From FW021-bin31 sp964478125 (GTDB taxonomy: Bacteria > Bacteroidota > Bacteroidia > Chitinophagales > Chitinophagaceae): a stretch of DNA of 64,000 bases. The stretch covers positions 25,095 to 89,094 of the forward strand of contig CAYZGR010000007.1 of the NCBI GenBank assembly GCA_964478125.1, written 5' to 3'. Within the stretch, counting starts at the first letter, position 1; each line of letters opens with the position of its first letter. This document shows positions 43,717 to 53,382 of this stretch, piece after piece. The notes below the pieces were generated by a model. That model saw nothing but the letters and a program-made list of their open reading frames with translations. It was not told the DNA's origin and did not search any database. The position numbers and the translations under genes were made by a program.

Positions 43717-46581
43717 CTACCTGCTTAAGAGCATGCTTCTCTCTTTGAAGAGCTTACGGAAATAAGGGTCGCGCAAGTCTTTAATAAACCGGATAGCTTC
43801 GCCTGTAGATTTCATTTCAGGGCCCAGTTCCTTATTTACATGTGGAAATTTATTGAAGGAGAATACAGGTTCTTTAATGGCGAAACCTTCCAGTTTTTTC
43901 TCAATTTTAAAATCTTTCAGCTTATTGGCGCCCAGCATGACCTTTGTAGCCATATTTAGAAAAGGTACGCCATAAGCCTTGGAAATAAATGGCGTGGTAC
44001 GGGAAGCCCTTGGATTGGCCTCTATTACATATACTTTACCTTCCTTAATGGCAAACTGGATGTTGATCAATCCTTTGATGTTGAGCGCACGGGCAATTTT
44101 TTCTGCATACATTTCCATAGTAGTCACTTCCAGCGGCGAAAGATTGAATGCAGGCAAAACGGCATTGCTGTCGCCGCTATGGATGCCTGCAGGCTCTATA
44201 TGCTCCATTACGCCCATTACGTGGAAATCTTCTCCGTCAAATATGGCGTCTATCTCGGCTTCCTGACATCGGTCCAGGAAGTGGTCTATCAGAATATTGT
44301 TGCCCGGCAGGTGCTTCAGCAGGCTTACCACCGCTTTTTCCAGTTCTTCTTCGTTGATCACAATTTGCATGCGTTGGCCGCCGAGCACGTAAGAAGGGCG
44401 AACCAGCACGGGATACTTTACTTTCTCGGCCAGGTCCATAGCTTCATCCGTGGTATGTGCCGTACCGTATTCGGGATTGGGGATCTCCAGCTCTTTGAGC
44501 AAAGCCGAAAAACGACCGCGGTCTTCTGCTCTGTCCATATCCCGGAAAGAGGTGCCGATTATTTTTATACCTTTTTTATCCAGCTTTTCAGCCAGTTTTA
44601 ATGCGGTTTGGCCTCCAAGCTGAACAATAACGCCCTCGGGTTTTTCCAGCTTGATGATCTCCCAAATATGTTCCCAGAAAACAGGTTCAAAATAGAGCTT
44701 ATCGGCTACATCAAAATCGGTAGAAACCGTTTCGGGATTGCAATTGACCATAATGGCCTCATAGCCGCATTCTTTGATAGCTTTCAGCCCGTGCACACAG
44801 CAATAATCAAACTCAATGCCCTGACCAATCCGGTTGGGTCCCGAACCCAGTACCAGAATTTTCTTTTTATCCGATGCTATACTTTCATTTGTGACGATAT
44901 CGCTTCCGGCGACCGGTTGATCTTCGAAAGTAGAATAAAAATAAGGGGTTTTTGCCTCAAATTCGGCAGAGCAGGTATCTACCATCTTGTAAGACCGGGT
45001 GATGCCTTGTGCTGTTCTCTTTTCGTATACTTCATCCTCACTTTCAGAGCCGGTAAGTATGGCAATTTGCGCATCGGAGAACCCATTCTTTTTAGCTTCC
45101 CACAGGAGGCTGCCGGGTATGTTATCCAGTCTGTATTTTTGGATTTGTTTTTCTAATTTGACGATTATGGTTATCTGATGGATAAACCAGGGATCTATAT
45201 GGGTAAGTTGGTGAACGGTGCGTTCGGAGATGCCTATCATGAGTGCATCCTTTATGCGAAAGACACGATCCCAGGAGGGGGTTTTTAATTTCTCCAGCAG
45301 TTGTTCTGCTTTCATCATAGACTTGCCATAATATCCCAGTCCGATGGCATCGTTCTCCAGGCTCTGACATGCTTTTTGGATCGCTTCAGGGAAGGTGCGG
45401 CCGATAGCCATTACTTCTCCCACCGATTTCATTTGCAGCCCCAGTGTTTTATCCGCGCCCTTGAATTTTCCAAAATTCCAGCGGGGGATCTTTACAATTA
45501 CGTAATCTAACGCAGGCTCAAAGTAAGCGGAAGTATTTTTTGTGATTTGGTTTTTAAGTTCGTCCAACCGGTAACCCAGGGCCAGCTTGGTGGCTATCTT
45601 TGCGATCGGATAGCCGGTGGCTTTGGACGCCAGGGCAGAAGAACGGCTTACCCGCGGATTGATCTCGATAGCGATCATATCTTCATTTTCGGGATTGAAG
45701 GCAAATTGAATATTACACCCTCCTGCGAAGTTTCCTATTCCGCGCATGATGCGGATTGCCGTGTTTCGCATTTTCTGAAAGGCGGTATCGCTGAGGGTCA
45801 TGCCGGGAGCCACCGTTATAGAATCACCGGTATGAACTCCCATAGGGTCGAAATTCTCTACCGTACATATAATGACCACGTTGTCTGCGCTATCTCTCAG
45901 AAGCTCTACTTCAAATTCCTTCCACCCGAAAAGGGCTTTTTCTACCAGCACCTCGTGTATGGGAGAGGCTTCAAGACCGCGTTGTAGTGCGCCATCCAGT
46001 TCTTCCCTTGTATGGACAAACCCGCCGCCGGTACCTCCAAGCGTGTAGGATGGGCGGATGACCAACGGAATACCAATCTCCTGGGCAAAGTCTTTCCCTT
46101 CTAAAAAAGAGTTGGCGGTTCTGGCCGGCGCTACGGGAATTTTCATATCGATCATGTACTGCCTGAATTCCTCCCGGTCCTCTGCCTTGTCTATTGCATG
46201 GATGTCTACTCCAATAAGACGTACATTATACTTTTTCCATATACCGAGTTCATCCACATCTTTCGCCAGGTTGAGTGCGGTTTGCCCTCCCATGGTAGAG
46301 AGTACACTGTCTATGGGTAATCCGTCTGCGGCGTTTTGGCTTTCTTCCAATATCTGTTCAATGCTTTCAGGAGTCAGTGGAAGCAGGTAAACTTTATCGG
46401 CCATCATAGGGTCGGTCATGATGGTTGCAGGATTGGAATTGACAAGAGTTACTTTGATTCCTTCTTCCCGAAGAGAACGTGCGGCTTGAGAACCGCTGTA
46501 GTCAAATTCACAGGCTTGTCCTATGATAATGGGGCCTGAACCAATGATTAGTACAGACTTGATAGAGGTGTCTTTGGGCAT
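43717..46581 (-). CDS. carB: Carbamoyl-phosphate synthase large subunit, lacking the C-terminal MGS domain
   Basis: 954 residues, versus about 1070 in E. coli. It makes carbamoyl phosphate for arginine and pyrimidines from bicarbonate, ATP and ammonia delivered by CarA. Two ATP-grasp halves are present, each starting with the same motif: LIIGSGPIIIGQACEFDYSG near residue 11 and LVLGSGPNRIGQGIEFDYCC near 560. The protein ends at about the point where the second half finishes (FRKLFKERSMLLSR), so the methylglyoxal-synthase-like allosteric domain is absent. No coding remnant follows the stop, so this is a short form rather than a recent truncation. carA is not adjacent. Confidence 0.93.
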   Translation of the reverse strand: MPKDTSIKSVLIIGSGPIIIGQACEFDYSGSQAARSLREEGIKVTLVNSNPATIMTDPMMADKVYLLPLTPESIEQILEESQNAADGLPIDSVLSTMGGQTALNLAKDVDELGIWKKYNVRLIGVDIHAIDKAEDREEFRQYMIDMKIPVAPARTANSFLEGKDFAQEIGIPLVIRPSYTLGGTGGGFVHTREELDGALQRGLEASPIHEVLVEKALFGWKEFEVELLRDSADNVVIICTVENFDPMGVHTGDSITVAPGMTLSDTAFQKMRNTAIRIMRGIGNFAGGCNIQFAFNPENEDMIAIEINPRVSRSSALASKATGYPIAKIATKLALGYRLDELKNQITKNTSAYFEPALDYVIVKIPRWNFGKFKGADKTLGLQMKSVGEVMAIGRTFPEAIQKACQSLENDAIGLGYYGKSMMKAEQLLEKLKTPSWDRVFRIKDALMIGISERTVHQLTHIDPWFIHQITIIVKLEKQIQKYRLDNIPGSLLWEAKKNGFSDAQIAILTGSESEDEVYEKRTAQGITRSYKMVDTCSAEFEAKTPYFYSTFEDQPVAGSDIVTNESIASDKKKILVLGSGPNRIGQGIEFDYCCVHGLKAIKECGYEAIMVNCNPETVSTDFDVADKLYFEPVFWEHIWEIIKLEKPEGVIVQLGGQTALKLAEKLDKKGIKIIGTSFRDMDRAEDRGRFSALLKELEIPNPEYGTAHTTDEAMDLAEKVKYPVLVRPSYVLGGQRMQIVINEEELEKAVVSLLKHLPGNNILIDHFLDRCQEAEIDAIFDGEDFHVMGVMEHIEPAGIHSGDSNAVLPAFNLSPLEVTTMEMYAEKIARALNIKGLINIQFAIKEGKVYVIEANPRASRTTPFISKAYGVPFLNMATKVMLGANKLKDFKIEKKLEGFAIKEPVFSFNKFPHVNKELGPEMKSTGEAIRFIKDLRDPYFRKLFKERSMLLSR

Positions 46582-46656
46582 AATACCGATTAGGAACTTT
46601 TATTGAGATTTAGAAAAGTTTCCTTTTTGACCTGGGCCAAAAAAAAGAAAATCGTG

Positions 46657-46664
46657 CAAATTTA
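46657..46664 (-). promoter_or_regulatory. Promoter -7 element for carB
   Basis: TAAATTTG on the minus strand matches TAnnTTTG. It lies 76 bp upstream of the carB ATG, in the 110-bp gap after coaA, suggesting separate transcription of carB. Confidence 0.45.
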
Positions 46665-46691
46665 GGACATAAATCTTTAAATGAAAAAAGT

Positions 46692-47627
46692 CTACAGCTT
46701 CCTCAGAAAAACTTGCTGAACAAAATGGTCGGGTCCCTTTTGCAAAATGAGCTTCGCCCGGTTCCTGGTGGGTAAGATGTTAGCATCCAGATTGGGCTGG
46801 TTGATTTCTTCCCATATTTGCAGGGCCATTTTTCTGCTTTCTTCTTCGGATAAATGTGAGAAACGATGAAAAAAGGACTTCTTGTCTTTAAAAGCGGTTT
46901 TCTTTAAGGTCTCAAAACGATCGACATACCATTTTCGGATATATTCGGGTTTGGCGTCTACATAAATAGAGAAATCAAAGAAATCAGAAACGAATACTTC
47001 AGCCTGTTTGCCTCCCTGTAATACATTAATACCTTCCAGAATAACGATATCGGGCTGTTCGATCCAGCGTATCTGATTCTCCTGTACATCATAATACAAA
47101 TGAGAATAAACGGGAGCGGCCACTCTGGGTACGCCGGACTTCAGGTCGGCCAGAAAATGGATCAACTTTCGGGTGTCATAACTTTCCGGAAATCCTTTCC
47201 GGTTCATAAGGCCGTTTTTCTCTAAAATACGATTGGGATAAAGAAAGCCATCCGTTGTAACCAGGGCCACTCTGGGATTTTGAGGCCAAAGTCCGAGTAG
47301 ATGTTGCAATACCCTTGCCGTGGTACTCTTACCTACTGCAACGCTTCCGGCAATTCCTAAGATAAAAGGAACTTTCTTGGTGCTGGCATGTAAAAATTTG
47401 TCTGTTGCGTTGTACAGCTCCCGGCTGGCCTGTACATGGAAATTCAATAAGCGGGATAAGGGTAAGTAGACCTGTTGTACCTCTTCCTGCGTCAGGGGCT
47501 CATTGAGCGCTCTCAACCTTTCGATATCCGTGTGGAGGAGATTGGTTATATCCGTATCTTTTAGTTTTGACCATTCCGGCCTGTCTATAGTCAGATAAGG
47601 CGAATATGTTCTTTTTTGTTTTGACAT
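46692..47627 (-). CDS. coaA: Pantothenate kinase, type I
   Basis: 311 residues. It performs the first committed step of coenzyme A synthesis, phosphorylating pantothenate. The P-loop [18 protein letters not shown] lies near residues 90-107, as in E. coli CoaA. Other family segments are [32 protein letters not shown] and ILEGINVLQ. It follows the ABC exporter by 40 bp on the same strand, probably in one transcript, though the functions are unrelated. Confidence 0.95.
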   Translation of the reverse strand: MSKQKRTYSPYLTIDRPEWSKLKDTDITNLLHTDIERLRALNEPLTQEEVQQVYLPLSRLLNFHVQASRELYNATDKFLHASTKKVPFILGIAGSVAVGKSTTARVLQHLLGLWPQNPRVALVTTDGFLYPNRILEKNGLMNRKGFPESYDTRKLIHFLADLKSGVPRVAAPVYSHLYYDVQENQIRWIEQPDIVILEGINVLQGGKQAEVFVSDFFDFSIYVDAKPEYIRKWYVDRFETLKKTAFKDKKSFFHRFSHLSEEESRKMALQIWEEINQPNLDANILPTRNRAKLILQKGPDHFVQQVFLRKL

Positions 47628-47667
47628 TTTTTGGTTTAACCGTAAGAGAATGAAGCGGATATTTTAG

Positions 47668-49488
47668 TTATTCAAATTGTTGCATCTTTACCAGCCTGTA
47701 ATAGTATCCTCCCTTGTCAATCAGTTCATGATGCCTTCCCCGTTCCACTATCTTGCCCTGGTTAAGTACAATGATCTCATCTGCATTCTGAATGGTGGAC
47801 AGCCGATGAGCGATCACTATGGTTGTCCGGTTTTGCATGAGTTTATCAATGGCCTCCTGTACAAATCGTTCACTCTCTGTATCCAGAGAAGAGGTAGCTT
47901 CATCCAGTATGAGGATGGGCGGGTTTTTAAGCACCGCGCGGGCAATAGTGAGTCGCTGTCTTTCTCCTCCGCTTAACAATCCCCCCCGGTCTCCAATATT
48001 GGTGTCGTATCCTTTCTCCTTTTGGAGGATAAACCGATGTGCACTGGCTACCTTCGCGGCCCTTTCTACCTGCTCCCGGGTAGCATCCGGAGTTCCCAGC
48101 GCAATATTATTAAAGATGGTGTCATTGAACAGAATAGGTTCCTGGGTTACGATACCCATTAGCCCGCGGAGGTCTTTTATCTTATAATCTTTAATGTTGA
48201 CGCCATCTACCTCAATTTTCCCTTTTTTGACATCATGGAAGCGTGGGACCAGATCTGCCAGGGTAGATTTTCCCGCACCGGATGCGCCTACAACAGCTAC
48301 CATTTTTCCCTTTCTGATATTGAGATTGATATCTTCAAGAATTATTTTTTCCCGATAGGCAAAATAAACACCAGAAAAGACGATGTCATTTTTGAAATCT
48401 GATATGGACAGCGCATCGGGCCTTTCCTGAATAGACTCGGATGTGTCGAGGATGGTTTGAATGCGTTCTGCGCTGGCTTTCCCTTTCTGGATGTTGTAAG
48501 CAGCGGTGGAAAAAGATTTTAACGGGCTGATGATCTGGGAGAAAATAGCAATATAAGCTATAAATACTTCGGCGCTCACCAGGGGGGGATTGCCCAGCGC
48601 GAGTCTCCCTCCGAAATACAATACGATGCATAGAACGACTATACCCAGAAACTCGGACATAGGGGAAGCCAGATCTCTCCGGCGGTAGATGCTGTTTTTA
48701 ATATGGAAGAGCACATTGTTTTCCTCAAGGAAGCGGCTTTTTCGTTGTTCTTCTGCATTGAATGCTTTTACAATGCGCATTCCCGCGAGGGTTTCTTCCA
48801 TCAGGGAAAGAAGATCGCCCAGTTTGCTCTGGCCGGCAGTGGATTTCTTTTTTAGCGATTTGCTGACGCGTCCGATAACAAAGCCGGTGAGGGGTAAAAA
48901 AATTAATAAAAACAGCGTTAACTGGGGGCTCAGTTTTATCATGGCTATAAGAAAGACAATAATGGTCAGAGGTTCCCGAAAGGCGGTTGCCAAAACACTG
49001 ATAATGGAGGTTTCCACTTCCTGCAGATCGTTGGTCATCCGGCTGAGGATATCTCCCTTTTTTTCTTCAGAGAAGTATCCGATCGGCAACCTCAATATCT
49101 TTGCATACAGATCGGAGCGCATGTCGTTGATGACTGAATTACGGATCGGTGAATTGATCCAGTTGCTCAGATACAGAAAGAGATTTTTAAAAAAGATCGT
49201 GAAAATAACCATGATACATATAAAGCCGAGCGCCTGAACTTTTCCCTGGTGAATGATGATCTGGGATAAGTAATAATTAAAAGTTCCTATGAGACCATCC
49301 GCAGAGAGACTGAACGCAGGCTGCTTATAGATCAGAGCCGTTTTGCCAAAGATCAGAGAAAGAAAAGGGATGAGCATGGTGAGAGAGACCAGGGAAAAAA
49401 TGACAGAGAGAAGGTTGAATATAAAATAAGCGACAATCCCTTTGGTATGGCGTTTTAAATATTTTAGAACGGGAAATAAACTCTTCAT
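47668..49488 (-). CDS. ABC exporter, MsbA-like (fused permease and ATPase)
   Basis: 606 residues. It has six transmembrane helices (about 20-320) and an ATPase domain (about 360-600). Motifs are Walker A GASGAGKST, Q-loop in GIVTQEPILF, signature LSGGERQRL, Walker B ILILDEATSSLD and switch His in IAHRLSTI. Homodimeric exporters of this type flip lipid A precursors or lipids across the inner membrane; MsbA is the likeliest equivalent, but substrate cannot be read from the sequence. It is divergent from rbfA, with a shared 86-bp gap containing the palindrome GTAAATTTAC (49537-49546). Confidence 0.88.
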   Translation of the reverse strand: MKSLFPVLKYLKRHTKGIVAYFIFNLLSVIFSLVSLTMLIPFLSLIFGKTALIYKQPAFSLSADGLIGTFNYYLSQIIIHQGKVQALGFICIMVIFTIFFKNLFLYLSNWINSPIRNSVINDMRSDLYAKILRLPIGYFSEEKKGDILSRMTNDLQEVETSIISVLATAFREPLTIIVFLIAMIKLSPQLTLFLLIFLPLTGFVIGRVSKSLKKKSTAGQSKLGDLLSLMEETLAGMRIVKAFNAEEQRKSRFLEENNVLFHIKNSIYRRRDLASPMSEFLGIVVLCIVLYFGGRLALGNPPLVSAEVFIAYIAIFSQIISPLKSFSTAAYNIQKGKASAERIQTILDTSESIQERPDALSISDFKNDIVFSGVYFAYREKIILEDINLNIRKGKMVAVVGASGAGKSTLADLVPRFHDVKKGKIEVDGVNIKDYKIKDLRGLMGIVTQEPILFNDTIFNNIALGTPDATREQVERAAKVASAHRFILQKEKGYDTNIGDRGGLLSGGERQRLTIARAVLKNPPILILDEATSSLDTESERFVQEAIDKLMQNRTTIVIAHRLSTIQNADEIIVLNQGKIVERGRHHELIDKGGYYYRLVKMQQFE

Positions 49489-49574
49489 AGAATGAGTTAG
49501 AGATGATGCTGTTGATGGCTTATCTGAATAAAAGCCGTAAATTTACAACATATTCAATCAATACAAACCTGATC

Positions 49575-49946
49575 ATGGAAGAAAGGAAAAGACAAAAACA
49601 GGTAGGAAGCCTTATCCAGGAGGAGCTAAGCACTATTTTTCAGCGGTTGGGCATTCATATGATCAGCGGGGCGATGATTTCCATAGCCTCGGTGAAGATG
49701 ACTCCCGATCTGCTGGAGGCACGAATATATCTGAGCATCTATAATGCTAAAGATCAGGATGAAATAATGGAACGGATCCGGGAAAAGCAGGGGGAAATAA
49801 AAAGGCAGTTGGGCAATAGATTAAGGCATCAATTGCGGCGTATTCCGGTATTGGCTTTTTATAAAGACGATACGCTGGATCATGTATTTAAAATGGAAGA
49901 GGTGTTTAAAAAAATTCATGAAAAAGGTTCCGGAAAGAAAGAATAA
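49575..49946 (+). CDS. rbfA: 30S ribosome-binding factor A
   Basis: 123 residues from the ATG at 49575; the frame is open 24 codons upstream, but that part is not conserved in type. RbfA assists late maturation of the 16S rRNA 5' end. The KH-like fold begins KRQKQVGSLIQEELSTIFQR and includes ISIASVKMTPDLLEARIYLS and the RRIPVLAFYKDDTLDHVFKM motif, all typical. It precedes the permease gene at 49990 by 43 bp. Confidence 0.92.
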   Translation: MEERKRQKQVGSLIQEELSTIFQRLGIHMISGAMISIASVKMTPDLLEARIYLSIYNAKDQDEIMERIREKQGEIKRQLGNRLRHQLRRIPVLAFYKDDTLDHVFKMEEVFKKIHEKGSGKKE

Positions 49947-49989
49947 AAAGCCTGCTCCGGGTTTTTAAAAACAACACAAGTACCTGATC

Positions 49990-51216
49990 TTGATTTGGCA
50001 ATTTGCATTACGTTATATACGGGCGAAGAAGTCTACACAGGCCATTAATGTTATTTCATGGGTTAGCATGGGCGCCATTGCCGTGGGGGCGGCGGCTCTG
50101 ATCATTGTTTTAAGTGTCTTTAATGGTTTTGAAGGGCTGGTGAAGTCGTTGTATTCTTCATTTTATCCGGAATTAAAGATCTCGCCCCAACTGGGTAAGA
50201 CCATGATAGTCCCCGCTTCCAGGCTTGATTCCTTAAAGAGGTTACCTGAAGTGGCACGGGTGTCCGAGACCCTGGAAGAAAAAGCGCTGATACAGTACAA
50301 TGGAGAGAAGATGATCGTGCAGCTCAAGGGTGTTGATTCTCTTTTTCATCTGGTTACCGGGGTCTCTAAAAAGATGGTCCGGGGAACTTTTGATATGGGT
50401 AATGCGGATTCACCGAAGGCCGTAATTGGAGTCGGTGTCGAGTCTATCCTCGGGGTGGATGTAAGGCGTGGCATCCTTCCGATAGTGGTCTATTTGCCGA
50501 AAGCGCATGCAAATAACATGATGATGCCGCAGCAGGCTTTTTATACAGGGGAGCTTCTTCCTTCGGGAACCTTTGCCATTCAGCAGGATTTTGATAATAA
50601 ATATGTCCTTACCAATCTTCGATTCTTACAGGATTTGATGGGAAAGCCGTCCGGTGAAATATCTTCTATTGAACTATCATTGCGGAATGAGATGAATATG
50701 GACCAGGTGAAGAAGCAAGTTATGCAGCTCTTTCCGGAAAATAAGTACGAGGTGCAGACCCGTTTTGAACAGAACAGGGCCCTTTATCTGGTTATGCAGA
50801 CAGAGAAATGGGCCGTGTATGCCATCTTGTGTTTTATTTTTATTATTGCAGCTTTTAATATGATAGGCGCTTTATCTATGCTCGTTATCGAAAAGCGAAA
50901 AGATATTACTATTTTGAAGGCAATGGGCGCGAGAGACGGGCTCATTCAGCGGATCTTCCTTGCAGAAGGGTTGCTAATTGCTGTGACAGGCGCAGGCATC
51001 GGAACTGTAATTGCTTTACTGGTTTGTCTGGGGCAGCAGTATTTTGGATGGGTTAAATTGGGCGGGGGCACATTCGTGGTAGATGCCTATCCGGTGAGTA
51101 TGCATCTCACTGATTTTCTACTCGTATGGGTTACCATACTGATTGTCTCTTTGCTTGCTTCCTGGTATCCTGCCCACCAGGCGGGTCATCGTCCTGTTTC
51201 TCTGAAGGCGGAATAA
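49990..51216 (+). CDS. FtsX-like ABC transporter permease (LolC/LolE family)
   Basis: 408 residues with a TTG start at 49990; no in-frame ATG is available before the conserved WQFALRYIRAKKSTQAINVISW start. Topology is one membrane helix near the N-terminus, a large periplasmic domain (about 45-265) and three C-terminal helices, as in lipoprotein-releasing permeases. The FtsX signature is in IIAAFNMIGALSMLVIEKRKDITILKAMGA. LolC/E proteins release lipoproteins from the inner membrane with the ATPase LolD, which is not adjacent. It follows rbfA in the same direction. Confidence 0.88.
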   Translation: MIWQFALRYIRAKKSTQAINVISWVSMGAIAVGAAALIIVLSVFNGFEGLVKSLYSSFYPELKISPQLGKTMIVPASRLDSLKRLPEVARVSETLEEKALIQYNGEKMIVQLKGVDSLFHLVTGVSKKMVRGTFDMGNADSPKAVIGVGVESILGVDVRRGILPIVVYLPKAHANNMMMPQQAFYTGELLPSGTFAIQQDFDNKYVLTNLRFLQDLMGKPSGEISSIELSLRNEMNMDQVKKQVMQLFPENKYEVQTRFEQNRALYLVMQTEKWAVYAILCFIFIIAAFNMIGALSMLVIEKRKDITILKAMGARDGLIQRIFLAEGLLIAVTGAGIGTVIALLVCLGQQYFGWVKLGGGTFVVDAYPVSMHLTDFLLVWVTILIVSLLASWYPAHQAGHRPVSLKAE

Positions 51217-51302
51217 AAGGATAAACTATTATTTTAAATGGGTTGGAAATATAGGGAAAGAACAAAGCAATTTTCATGTTTTTATAAGACTCTCCTTTCC
51301 TT

Positions 51303-52013
51303 TTAATTGCAGTTTCCATCCGTAGAACAGGAAATGCCTTCGTTAAGAATAACCTGCCTGCTTTCTTTGTCAAATGCGCTCCAGCTCTTTTGTAAGGCAT
51401 TTAAGAAAATTTCTGTCGGCTGGGCGCCCGAAATCGCATATGTATCATTAAAGATAAAGTAAGGAACTCCTTGAATTCCGAATGAACGGGCTTTTGCCTG
51501 GTCCTGCCGTACCTTATAGGCATAATCATCGGAAGATAATGCTTCCTCAATTGCCTGTTCTTTCAGTCCTGTGGAAAGACCGATTTGACGAAGCGTGTCT
51601 TTATCATCAATGTTTTTACCTTCTTTAAAATGGGCCTGAAACAACAACTCCTCTATCCTGCCTCCTAAGTTTTTCGTTTTTGCGAATTGTATGAGCCGGT
51701 GTGCATTAAATGAATTGGCCACTATGGCCTTATCGAAATGGAATTGAAGGTTTACATCCTCGGCGACTTTGGCAACGTACTGGTTCATTTGTTGTGCCTC
51801 ATCCTTGCTTATTCCCTTTATTTTTGCCAGGTGATCTACGGTATTTAGTTCCGGATTGGTTTGCAGCCCGGGATCTAATTCGAAGCTACGCCAGATTACT
51901 TCTATTTGATCTTTGTGCGGGAATTGCGCTAACGCGTTTTCAAATTTATGTTTACCAATATAACAAAACGGACATCTTACATCGGACCAGATGTTAACTT
52001 GCATTGACTTCAT
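51303..52013 (-). CDS. DsbA-family (FrnE-like) thiol oxidoreductase
   Basis: 236 residues with no signal peptide, so cytosolic. The thioredoxin-fold active site is CPFC in WSDVRCPFCYIGKHKFE near residues 9-25, followed by the helical insert and the cis-Pro segment GIQGVPYFIFNDTYAISGAQ. This is the FrnE/2-hydroxychromene isomerase-like branch. The C-terminus has two more Cys (SCSTDGNC), as in FrnE-type proteins that carry a second redox pair. Alternative start at 52004 (MQVNIWSD). It is a lone gene; the 86-bp gap to the convergent permease shows no hairpin. Confidence 0.88.
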   Translation of the reverse strand: MKSMQVNIWSDVRCPFCYIGKHKFENALAQFPHKDQIEVIWRSFELDPGLQTNPELNTVDHLAKIKGISKDEAQQMNQYVAKVAEDVNLQFHFDKAIVANSFNAHRLIQFAKTKNLGGRIEELLFQAHFKEGKNIDDKDTLRQIGLSTGLKEQAIEEALSSDDYAYKVRQDQAKARSFGIQGVPYFIFNDTYAISGAQPTEIFLNALQKSWSAFDKESRQVILNEGISCSTDGNCN

Positions 52014-52120
52014 TATGTGCTGTTTGAACAGTTAACAATTTCAGCCGGATAAAGTTCGATGAGACGATAATATTTGCTTTTAGGGTTTCTTAGCCATGTA
52101 GGGATTAGGAGAATGGACGA

Positions 52121-52677
52121 CTACAGGTTAAAAGTCAATCCCAGATTTAGACAGGTCACCCCCCAGCCCAACTCGGCGAAAGCGCCTAAATGGGGGGACT
52201 GAAGAAATAACGTCCTCCTGCATAGAGGGCGATGGCAACTGCGCTGTCGTCAGATTTATCGAAATATCCTTCCGTGCCGCCGTGCCACTTGGAGGGATAC
52301 CAGATCGTACCCAGGCATGATGCCGCTATAAGTGTCTAATTTAGGAGTTGTATAAAAAGGGTAGTCGCCGCATAGTCCGATGGCGGTATAAGAATATTTC
52401 CAATAATCGGTCTTATTTCCATATTTAGCGCCGCTATGTGCCAAATAGCCTCAAATGCCCCAGCGTCCATTGGCTATACCCTGTTCGTAAGAAATACTCA
52501 CAGGAGGAAAGGAGCCAAAATAACCGGATCCGTAAAGAGTGGTTCCTATACCTATGCCGAGATTAATGAGGTTACTTCCCTTATCAAAAGATTTGAGATC
52601 CGGCATCTGGCATGGGACTGAAAAGATAAAAGGAATACGACGATTCCCATGATGGAAGTGAAAGTATACTTTTTCAT
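52121..52677 (-). pseudogene. Decayed outer-membrane beta-barrel gene
   Basis: Reading on the minus strand from the ATG at 52677 gives a signal peptide (MKKYTFTSIMGIVVFLLSFQ). The frame then shifts near 52618 to give DKGSNLINLGIGIGTTLYG. An in-frame TGA occurs at 52451-52453 in the middle of GRWGI-stop-GYLAHSG. A further shift near 52305 leads to EGYFDKSDDSAVAIALYAGG, and a third near 52190 to GAFAELGWGVTCLNLGLTF, ending at TAG 52121. Together these pieces follow the order of small Bacteroidota barrel proteins (FDKGxNxINLGxGxG ... GRYFF ... LNLGLTF). At least three frameshifts and one nonsense codon make it non-functional. Confidence 0.85.
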
Positions 52678-52723
52678 GCTATTTAATTTTTAGTGAAAAA
52701 AATAAAAACGATTCTACGGGATT

Positions 52724-53197
52724 CTAAAAACGGAAGACCGCTAACAAATAAACGATGATCAGCAAGGACATCTCAGAGATATGAAAAACGATCATCCTCC
52801 TTCTGACGGCCTGTAGCTCTTCATGTACAGGTTCGCCACGGATCAACCGCGGTACCAGTACACGGATCCTTTTACCGTTTGGTTTAGCCACGAAGGAACC
52901 ATTGATTACCAGGGCCACTACCAGCGCCATCTTTAAGATAAACCACCATTGCCCTGCTATCTCCCAGCCAAGAGCTCCGAGCATGGTCAGTCCGCTGACG
53001 AGCATGAGCAGGGTCCCGATCTGGATGATGATCGGATATTGATGCATGAGCGGGCCTATTGCCGGGACGTTACCGGGATTTTGCCGGATCAGCTTCCAGA
53101 TGTGTGCTTCTAAAAAAAGACCGCCAATAGAACCTCCTGCAATGCAGGTGATACCAATGATATGAATGAAAAGTCCGATGGAAAATAAAACGTGCAT
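52724..53197 (-). CDS. Four-helix membrane protein (DUF2269/CopD-like)
   Basis: 157 residues with four membrane segments (about 3-27, 52-72, 80-100, 133-155). His residues lie in or near the membrane (LFIHIIGIT, MHQYPIII, VFHISEM), an arrangement seen in DUF2269 and CopD-like proteins, some of which are linked to heme or copper. The family call is tentative. Its promoter carries the palindromic operator described at 53219-53265, the same as for the cytochrome c lipoprotein, so both may be induced together by the two-component system at the right edge. Confidence 0.6.
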   Translation of the reverse strand: MHVLFSIGLFIHIIGITCIAGGSIGGLFLEAHIWKLIRQNPGNVPAIGPLMHQYPIIIQIGTLLMLVSGLTMLGALGWEIAGQWWFILKMALVVALVINGSFVAKPNGKRIRVLVPRLIRGEPVHEELQAVRRRMIVFHISEMSLLIIVYLLAVFRF

Positions 53198-53218
53198 ATT
53201 TCTGATCTTTTATTAGTA

Positions 53219-53265
53219 CAAAAATGAAGTAGAAGGGAACTCAAATCAATAGAACAAAAGTTATA
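53219..53265 (-). promoter_or_regulatory. Regulon promoter A: operator abutting the -33 element
   Basis: In gene orientation (minus): operator TATAACTTTTGTTCTA (53265-53250), then directly TTG (53249-53247) as -33, 20 bp, then CATTTTTG (53226-53219) as -7. The operator differs from the perfect palindrome of promoter B in two positions. It drives the four-helix membrane protein gene. Confidence 0.65.
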
Positions 53266-53382
53266 AAAGGTCACATAAATGATTGTTTATGAATAAGGAA
53301 GATAAATCCTTAAATCTTCCAGTAGTTTGTATCATTTTAAAACGAAGTTTTTTATCGTTGATATAATGCTAAAAAGGAAGGT

